This document shows, in pieces, positions 59,035-64,000 of a DNA stretch of 64,000 nt. Source of the stretch: Falsiroseomonas bella. GTDB taxonomy: Bacteria > Pseudomonadota > Alphaproteobacteria > Acetobacterales > Acetobacteraceae. The notes under the pieces were generated by a model, which saw only the letters and a program-made list of their open reading frames with translations, was not told the origin of the DNA and did not search any database. A program made the translations under genes and the position numbers. How positions within the stretch are numbered: position 1 is the stretch's first letter; each line of letters opens with the position of its first letter. The DNA lies in contig NZ_QGNA01000008.1 of assembly GCF_003173615.1 (NCBI RefSeq), positions 1 through 64,000 on the forward strand, written 5' to 3'.

Positions 59035-59847
59035 ATGGCACGCACCCTCACTGTTGGAATCGCCGGGCTCGGCGCCATTGGCCTGCATCTGGCGCGCGCG
59101 CTCGATGCCGGCGTGGACGGGTTGAAGCTCGTCGCCGTCGCCGCGCGCGACCACGCCAAGGCGCAGGCCAACCTGGCGGGCTTCCGCAACAGGCCCGCCA
59201 TCGTGGACATCGCCGGCCTGGCCGAGGCCGACATCGTGGTGGAGGCCGCGCCGGCCGCCATCTTCGAGGAGGTCGCGAAGGCCGCGATCGCGCGCGGGCG
59301 GATCTTCGTCCCTTCCTCCTGCGGCGCGCTGCTGCCGCGGATGCATCTGGTGGAGGAAGCGCGGAAGACCGGCGCGCGGATCATCGTGCCGACGGGCGCG
59401 CTGCTTGGCCTCGATGCGGTGCGCGCAGCGGCGGAGGGCGAGGTCGCCTCCGTCACCATCGAGACGCGCAAGCCGCCGCGCGGTCTGGTCGGCGCGCCCT
59501 ATCTCGAGCAGCACGGCATCGACGTGCTGGCGGTGAAGGACGAGAAGACGCTGGTGTTCAAGGGCAACGCCTATGACGCCGCGCAGGGTTTTCCTGCGAA
59601 CGTGAACGTGGCGGCGGCGCTCGCGCTGGCCGGCATCGGCCCGCAGCGCACCATGATCGAGATCTGGGCGGACCCGCATGTGACGCGCAACACCCACACC
59701 ATCCGCGTCGAGGCCGCGGCGGCGCGGCTGACCATGACGATCGAGAATGTGCCGTCGGAGGAGAATCCCCGCACCGGCAAGATCACGCCGCTGTCCATCC
59801 TGGCTTGCCTGCGCGGCCTGACCAGCACGCTGAAGGTCGGCAGCTAG
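59035..59847 (+). CDS. nadX: L-aspartate dehydrogenase
   Basis: The 270-residue enzyme has an N-terminal NAD(P)-binding motif GIAGLGAIGLHLARAL (residues 8-23), VEAAPAAIF and SCGALLPRMHL, and the C-terminal region PANVNVAAALALAGIGPQRT with IWADPHVTRNTH, matching NadX. It oxidises L-aspartate to iminoaspartate and feeds NAD biosynthesis in place of aspartate oxidase. ATG 59035 has GGACGGA upstream. The neighbouring cynS releases ammonia, but no direct link is shown. Confidence 0.9.
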   Translation: MARTLTVGIAGLGAIGLHLARALDAGVDGLKLVAVAARDHAKAQANLAGFRNRPAIVDIAGLAEADIVVEAAPAAIFEEVAKAAIARGRIFVPSSCGALLPRMHLVEEARKTGARIIVPTGALLGLDAVRAAAEGEVASVTIETRKPPRGLVGAPYLEQHGIDVLAVKDEKTLVFKGNAYDAAQGFPANVNVAAALALAGIGPQRTMIEIWADPHVTRNTHTIRVEAAAARLTMTIENVPSEENPRTGKITPLSILACLRGLTSTLKVGS

Positions 59848-59950
59848 GCCCGCCGCTTGGCGGGGCGTCCCAGGCGGCGCCGGTCGCCTGTCGCGCGTGC
59901 CGGGGACGGCTAGGGTGCGGGCATGGCCGCGTCTGCCCGTGGCGTCGCGG

Positions 59951-59989
59951 CCCCCACCCCATCCCTGCCCCGCAAGCGGGGGAGGGAGG
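59951..59989. repeat. palindromic repeat, locus 4
   Basis: A shorter copy, CCCCCACCCC followed by a core CCCTGCCCCGC-AA-GCGGGGGAGGG that pairs along 8-9 bases. It is 10 bases upstream of the marC ATG, where it could affect translation or supply an upstream hairpin. Confidence 0.65.
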
Positions 59990-59999
59990 CTCCTGGACC

Positions 60000-60620
60000 A
60001 TGCTCGAGACCTTCGGCTTCACGCTGGTTGCGCTGCTGGTGATCGTGGATCCCTTCGGGACCGCGGTGATCTTCGCCAGCATGACGACCAACAACACCGC
60101 GGCCGAGCGGCGACGCCAGGCGATCCGCGCGACGGTGATCGCGGCCGTGGTGCTGCTGGTCTTCGCGCTGCTCGGGGGCTGGCTGCTGCGGGCGCTCGGC
60201 ATCGGGCTGCCGGCGATGAAGGTGGCGGGCGGCCTTCTGCTTTTCCTGCTGGCGGCCGACATGGTGATGGGCCAGACCTTCCTGCGCGCCACGCCGGAAG
60301 AGCAGAAGGCGGGCGCCGAGCAGCACGACGTCTCGGTCTTCCCGCTGGCGATCCCGCTGCTGGCCGGGCCGGGCGGCATGACCAGCATGGTGCTGATGCG
60401 CGAGCAGGCGCGCGGCGACCCGATGCAGTTCGCCGCCGTGATGGCCGCGCTGGTCGCGGTGCTGCTGCTGACGCTGGTCTGCCTGCTGGCGGCGGGGCAG
60501 GTCGCGAAGCTGCTGGGGCGCACCGGCGGGCATGTGATCGGCCGCGTGCTCGGCGTGCTGCTCGCGGCGCTGGCGGCGCAGATCGCGCTGGACGGCGTCA
60601 GGCAGAGCTTCGCGACGTGA
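60000..60620 (+). CDS. MarC-family inner-membrane protein
   Basis: The 206-residue protein has six predicted membrane helices. The family start is visible (TLVALLVIVDPFGTAVIFAS, about residues 8-27), and the second half has VSVFPLAIPLLAGPGGMTSM (about 112-131) as in MarC/UPF0056 proteins. MarC was once called a multiple-antibiotic-resistance protein but its function is unproven, and a small-molecule exporter role is possible. ATG 60000 lies 10 bases after a palindromic repeat. The 72-bp repeat follows at 60636. Confidence 0.88.
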   Translation: MLETFGFTLVALLVIVDPFGTAVIFASMTTNNTAAERRRQAIRATVIAAVVLLVFALLGGWLLRALGIGLPAMKVAGGLLLFLLAADMVMGQTFLRATPEEQKAGAEQHDVSVFPLAIPLLAGPGGMTSMVLMREQARGDPMQFAAVMAALVAVLLLTLVCLLAAGQVAKLLGRTGGHVIGRVLGVLLAALAAQIALDGVRQSFAT

Positions 60621-60635
60621 TCCTCATGCCAGGCG

Positions 60636-60707
60636 GACGAGGGTTTCACCTTCGTCGCTCAATCGCCGGCGCTTCGCTTGGCTGCGCCGCATAAGCGGCG
60701 GGCCGCA
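60636..60707 (+). repeat. 72-bp intergenic repeat, copy 2
   Basis: 63 of 72 bases match the copy at 27528-27599, same orientation and no gaps. As in copy 1 it lies immediately after a plus-strand gene (marC) and just before the end of a minus-strand gene (IalB-like), that is, in a convergent gap. The fold GACGAGG/CCTTCGTC is conserved in part, suggesting a hairpin at one end. Confidence 0.75.
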
Positions 60708-60730
60708 GGTCGGAACTTTTTGCGCTTGTA

Positions 60731-61390
60731 TCAGCGCCGCGCGGGCGGCGTCGGCGCGGGTGGCGCGGGGGGCGGCGGGGCGGGGACGACCTGCGGATCG
60801 GCCGGGCGCCGCTCGGAGGCGAAGAACTGGTCCACGCCTTCCGCGAACTGCGTCATCGGCACCGGCATGCTGACCGTCTCGCGCTGCGCCGCCGTGGCGA
60901 AGGACAGGCGCAGCACGTTCGCGCGGCGCAATGCGGCGAGCAGGTCGTCCGTGACGGGAATTCCGGCGAAGACGCCCTCGGCGTCGGAGGTCTGGAAGGC
61001 GATGCGCTGCACCTCGCCATTGTCGATCTGCCAGCTCATGCCCGCGGGCAGCAGCACGCCGTGCGGCACCTGGAAGACCAGGCCGAGCGAGCGCGTCGCG
61101 GGCTGGCGGGTGAGGACGATGCGCGCAACCACCCGGTTCTGCGGCTGCACGAGGATGCGGGCCGAGAGCTGGCAGGGGCGGAGGCCGCCCTCGCCCGGCT
61201 CGCCGCAGGCGATCTGCCAGGCCTCGCGCTGGGTCTGCGTGGTGCCGGGCGCGGCCGGCGCCGCCGGGGCGGCGGGCGGCGCGGCGGCGGGCGCCTGGGC
61301 GCGCTGCTGCGCCCAGACCGGCTGCGCGAGCAGCAGCAACAGCGCCGCCGCGGACGCTGCGGACGCCGCGCGGATGGATGCGCCCCGCAT
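60731..61390 (-). CDS. invasion-associated locus B (IalB)-like periplasmic protein
   Basis: From ATG 61390 the protein has 219 residues with a signal peptide (ASIRAASAASAAALLLLLAQ, then PVWAQQ). A Pro/Ala-rich linker follows (about residues 30-52). The IalB-type domain has REAWQIACGEPGEGGLRPCQ then LVFQVPHGVLLPAGMSWQID, with two Cys that could form a disulphide, and ends with a Pro-rich tail. IalB-family proteins are widespread in alphaproteobacteria; most are of unknown function. It starts five bases after the M20 amidohydrolase stop, so the two form an operon. Confidence 0.8.
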   Translation of the reverse strand: MRGASIRAASAASAAALLLLLAQPVWAQQRAQAPAAAPPAAPAAPAAPGTTQTQREAWQIACGEPGEGGLRPCQLSARILVQPQNRVVARIVLTRQPATRSLGLVFQVPHGVLLPAGMSWQIDNGEVQRIAFQTSDAEGVFAGIPVTDDLLAALRRANVLRLSFATAAQRETVSMPVPMTQFAEGVDQFFASERRPADPQVVPAPPPPAPPAPTPPARR

Positions 61391-61395
61391 CAAGG

Positions 61396-62574
61396 TCAGC
61401 CCCGCCGCGGCATGATCTGCTCGGCGAGGGTCGCGAACCAGCTCGCGCCGACCGGCAGGATCTCGTCGTTGAAGTCGTATTTCGGGTGGTGGACCATTGC
61501 GTCCTCGGGCCCCTTGCCGCCGCCGAGGAACAGGTAGGCGCCCGCCTTCTTCTCCAGCATGAAGGAGAAATCCTCGCCACCCATGGTGGGCTGGGGCAGC
61601 GGGCGGGTGCGAGCCTCGCCGGTGACGCTGCGCGCGGCGCGGGCGGCGATCTCGGTGCTTTCCGGCTCGTTCACCGTGGCGGGATAGGCGCGGGCGAAGC
61701 TGCATTCGGCGCTGCCGCCCATCGCGATGGCGATGCCGGTGACGATCTCCTTGAAGCGGCGCTCCAGCAGGTTGCCGACCTCGGGCAGGAACCAGCGCGC
61801 GGTCCCCTGCAGATGGACGCTTTCGGGGATCACGTTGAAGGTGTGGCCGCCGGTGAAGTGGGCGATGGTGATCACGCCGGCTTCCAGCGGATTGACGTTG
61901 CGCGCCACCACGCTCTGCAGCGCGGCGACGATGTGCGATGCGATCAGGATCGGGTCCACGCCGTTATGCGGCATCGCGCCATGCGCGCCGCGGCCGGTGA
62001 TGGTGGCCTCGAGGTTCGCGACCGCGGCCATCACCGGCCCCGGCGCGTGCAGGAAGGTGCCGGCGGGCGCGCCGGGCCAGTTGTGCATGCCGAAGATGCG
62101 CTCCATCGGGAAGCGCTCGAACAGGCCTTCCTTCACCATCACCTCGCCGCCCGCGAGATTCTCCTCGGCGGGCTGGAAGACGAGGTAGACGGTGCCGTCG
62201 AAGTTGCGCGTTTCCGCAAGGTACTTCGCGGCGCCGAGCAGCATGGTGGTGTGCCCGTCATGGCCGCAGGCATGCATCCTGCCGGGGATGGTGGAGGCGT
62301 GCGGCAGGCCGGTGAGTTCCTGCAGCGGCAGCGCGTCCATGTCGGCGCGGAAGCCGATGGCGCGGCCGGAGTTGCCGTTGCCGCGGATCACGCCGACCAC
62401 GCCGGTCTTCGCGATGCCGGTATGCACCTCGTCGCAGCCGAATTCCTTCAGTTTCGCGGCGACGATGCCGGCGGTGCGGACTTCATCGAAGCCGAGCTCG
62501 GGGTGCTGGTGGAAGTCCCGCCGCCAGGCGGTCATCTCCGGGTGGAACTCGGCGATGCGGTTGATCACGGGCAT
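61396..62574 (-). CDS. M20-family amidohydrolase (hippurate hydrolase-like)
   Basis: The 392-residue metallohydrolase has DFHQHPELGFDE (about residues 20-31), FRADMDALPLQE, GRMHACGHDGHTTMLLGAAK (about 98-117), FQPAEENLAGG and a C-terminal PTMGGEDFSFMLEK, which give the M20/HipO metal ligands and catalytic Glu. It would hydrolyse N-acyl amino acids (for example hippurate) or related amides. ATG 62574. It is followed five bases later by the IalB-like gene and preceded by the IlvD-like gene on the same strand (47-base gap). Confidence 0.92.
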   Translation of the reverse strand: MPVINRIAEFHPEMTAWRRDFHQHPELGFDEVRTAGIVAAKLKEFGCDEVHTGIAKTGVVGVIRGNGNSGRAIGFRADMDALPLQELTGLPHASTIPGRMHACGHDGHTTMLLGAAKYLAETRNFDGTVYLVFQPAEENLAGGEVMVKEGLFERFPMERIFGMHNWPGAPAGTFLHAPGPVMAAVANLEATITGRGAHGAMPHNGVDPILIASHIVAALQSVVARNVNPLEAGVITIAHFTGGHTFNVIPESVHLQGTARWFLPEVGNLLERRFKEIVTGIAIAMGGSAECSFARAYPATVNEPESTEIAARAARSVTGEARTRPLPQPTMGGEDFSFMLEKKAGAYLFLGGGKGPEDAMVHHPKYDFNDEILPVGASWFATLAEQIMPRRG

Positions 62575-62621
62575 GGGCGACCAGTCTCCGACGTGCGTGG
62601 CGAGCGGCGGGCTGTGCCGGT

Positions 62622-64000
62622 CTAGCCCGGCGGGCGGAGGAAGGCGAGGTCGGCGCCGAGCGGGGCCTGGGTCACCTGCTCATGCACCAGCCGGTCCCAG
62701 CCGCGGGCCGGGGCGGGGGCCGGCTGCCAGGCGGCGCGGCGGGCGGCGAGGGTCGCCTCGTCCACCAGCAGGTCGAGGCGGCGGTCCTTGACGGACAGGC
62801 GGATGCGGTCGCCGGTCTCGGCCAGAGCGAGCGGGCCGCCCACCGCGGCCTCGGGTGCCACATGCAGCACGATGGTGCCGAAAGCGGTGCCGGACATGCG
62901 GCAGTCGCTGATGCGGACCATGTCCTTCACGCCCGCCCGCGCCAGCTTCTTCGGGATGGGCAGGTAGCCGGCTTCCGGCATGCCGGCGGGGCTGCGCGGG
63001 CCGGCGCCCTTCAGCACCAGGATGTCCTGCGGCGTGACATCCAGCGCCGGGTCGTCGATGCGGTTCGCCAGGTCCTCGAGCCCGTCGAAGACGACGCAGC
63101 GCGCCTCCGTCTCGAACAGGGCGGGCGTGGCGGCGCTGCGCTTGAGGATGGCGCCGTCGGGCGCGAGGGAGCCGCGCAGGATCACGATGCCGCCGACCGG
63201 GCTGATCGGCGTCTCGCGCGCACGGATGATCTTGCGGTCCACGAAATGCGACCCGTCGCCGATCCGGGCGCGCAGCGGGGTGCCGTCGAGGTCGGGGGTG
63301 TCCAGGTGCAGCAGGTCCCGCAACTCCCAGAGCAGAGCCCGCATCCCGCCCGCTGCATGAAAGTCCTCCATGTAGCCTTCGCCGGTGGGCTTGAGGTCCA
63401 CCAGAACGGGCGTCGTCTCGGACAGCGCATCGAGCCGCGCGAGGTCGAGCGTGACGCCGGCGCGGCCGGCGATGGCCGCCAGGTGCACGACGGCGTTGGT
63501 GGAGCCGCCGAGGGAGAGCAGCACGCGCATCGCGTTCTCGACGCTCTCCACCGTGACCAGCGCCGCGGGCGGCATCGGCTTCTGGATCAGCCGCACGGCC
63601 TGGGCACCGGCTTCCTCGGCGATGCGCAGGCGGTCGGCATGCACGGCGGGGGCGCTGGCGGCGTCGAGCGGCATGAAGCCCAGCACGGCGGCGATGCAGG
63701 CCATGGTGCTGGCGGTGCCCATCACGCCGCAGGTGCCGGCGGTGGTGGCGAGTTTTCCTTCGATGGTCGCGATCTTGTCTTCCGTCACCTCGCCGGCGCG
63801 GTATTTCGCCCAGTAGCGGCGGCAATCGGTGCAGGCGGAGAGGCGCTCGCCCTCGAAGGCCTGGGCGAGCATCGGGCCCGTGACCAGCATCACGGAGGGC
63901 GTGCCGGCGCTGACGGCGGCCATGAGCTGGGCCGGCACGGTCTTGTCGCAGCCGCCGATCAGCACGGCCGCGTCCATCGGCTGGGCGGCCAGCATCGCCT
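62622..64000 (-). CDS. IlvD/Edd-family dehydratase, partial (5' end outside window)
   Basis: The frame runs off the window at base 64000, so the N-terminal part (about 100-130 residues) is missing. Visible residues include GGCDKTVPAQ and SACTDCRRYWAKYRAG, then ATTAGTCGVMGTASTMAC (Fe-S cluster Cys region), LSLGGSTNAVVHLAA, and the C-terminal RISDCRMSGTAFGTIVLHVA. This is the dihydroxy-acid dehydratase/6-phosphogluconate dehydratase superfamily. The SACTDC and YRAGE segments recall the sugar-acid dehydratase (arabonate/xylonate) branch, which uses a 2Fe-2S cluster, but IlvD itself cannot be excluded. Confidence 0.9.
   Translation of the reverse strand, partial: AMLAAQPMDAAVLIGGCDKTVPAQLMAAVSAGTPSVMLVTGPMLAQAFEGERLSACTDCRRYWAKYRAGEVTEDKIATIEGKLATTAGTCGVMGTASTMACIAAVLGFMPLDAASAPAVHADRLRIAEEAGAQAVRLIQKPMPPAALVTVESVENAMRVLLSLGGSTNAVVHLAAIAGRAGVTLDLARLDALSETTPVLVDLKPTGEGYMEDFHAAGGMRALLWELRDLLHLDTPDLDGTPLRARIGDGSHFVDRKIIRARETPISPVGGIVILRGSLAPDGAILKRSAATPALFETEARCVVFDGLEDLANRIDDPALDVTPQDILVLKGAGPRSPAGMPEAGYLPIPKKLARAGVKDMVRISDCRMSGTAFGTIVLHVAPEAAVGGPLALAETGDRIRLSVKDRRLDLLVDEATLAARRAAWQPAPAPARGWDRLVHEQVTQAPLGADLAFLRPPG

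Noticed and set aside
1-64000. CRISPR arrays, tRNA or rRNA genes, prophage or complete insertion sequence
   Set aside because: I saw no regularly spaced repeats, no tRNA-like cloverleaf or rRNA sequence and no intact transposase with inverted ends. The DUF4096 gene lacks a catalytic domain.

Overview
The window is very GC-rich (about 70% or more in most lines) and densely coded, with many ATGA/GTGA start-stop overlaps. Family content (TRAP and BMP-type ABC transporters, HyuA/HyuB, IalB-like protein, PEP-CTERM proteins, DUF1127, P1B-5 ATPase) points to an alphaproteobacterium, most likely an Acetobacteraceae/Roseomonas-like heterotroph. This assignment is inference: no rRNA or other taxonomic marker apart from pnp was seen. 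I saw no tRNA, rRNA, CRISPR array or complete insertion sequence.

Layout. 1-2340: the end of a Hint-domain protein, then a divergent trigger-factor-like chaperone whose middle is interrupted by a carbohydrate-binding/phage-tail-like domain. 2420-3808: an HpcH/HpaI aldolase and a TerB-like protein, convergent. 3883-12765: a catabolic locus built round a MarR regulator. Feruloyl-CoA synthetase, thiolase and thioesterase run left; MarR, enoyl-CoA hydratase, a 3-hydroxyacyl-CoA dehydrogenase-like SDR and a complete TRAP transporter run right. Together they could import an aromatic or phenylpropanoid acid, activate it to a CoA ester and shorten it by beta-oxidation. 13202-17860: a complete BMP-type ABC importer. 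17901-22842: a Nia-like P1B-5 metal ATPase fused to hemerythrin, divergent from pnp. 22966-30133: a nitronate monooxygenase-like flavoprotein, a two-component pair, a PfkB kinase, a PEP-CTERM protein and a pseudouridine synthase.

30278-33705: an AT-richer PEP-CTERM gene, a lipoprotein, a LysR remnant and copCD. 33718-40935: an alpha-2-macroglobulin and PBP1C operon on the minus strand, the second gene of which begins inside a palindromic repeat. 40984-47664: an MFS exporter and acyl-CoA ligase, divergent from hyuBA. 47702-50172: an accessory patch with a low-GC two-gene cassette, vapBC and a DUF2442 gene. 50287-55115: a PEP-CTERM protein, a lone transposase-type domain, an Xaa-Pro aminopeptidase, a DUF1127 protein and an SDR lacking the usual catalytic residues. 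55261-58877: a cyanate uptake and degradation operon (ABC transporter plus cyanase). 59035-64000: NadX, MarC, an IalB-like protein, an M20 amidohydrolase and a partial IlvD/Edd dehydratase.

Two kinds of dispersed repeat occur: a GC-rich palindromic element at four loci (35.7, 51.7, 58.9 and 59.95 kb) and a 72-bp intergenic sequence present twice (27.5 and 60.6 kb, 63 of 72 positions identical).
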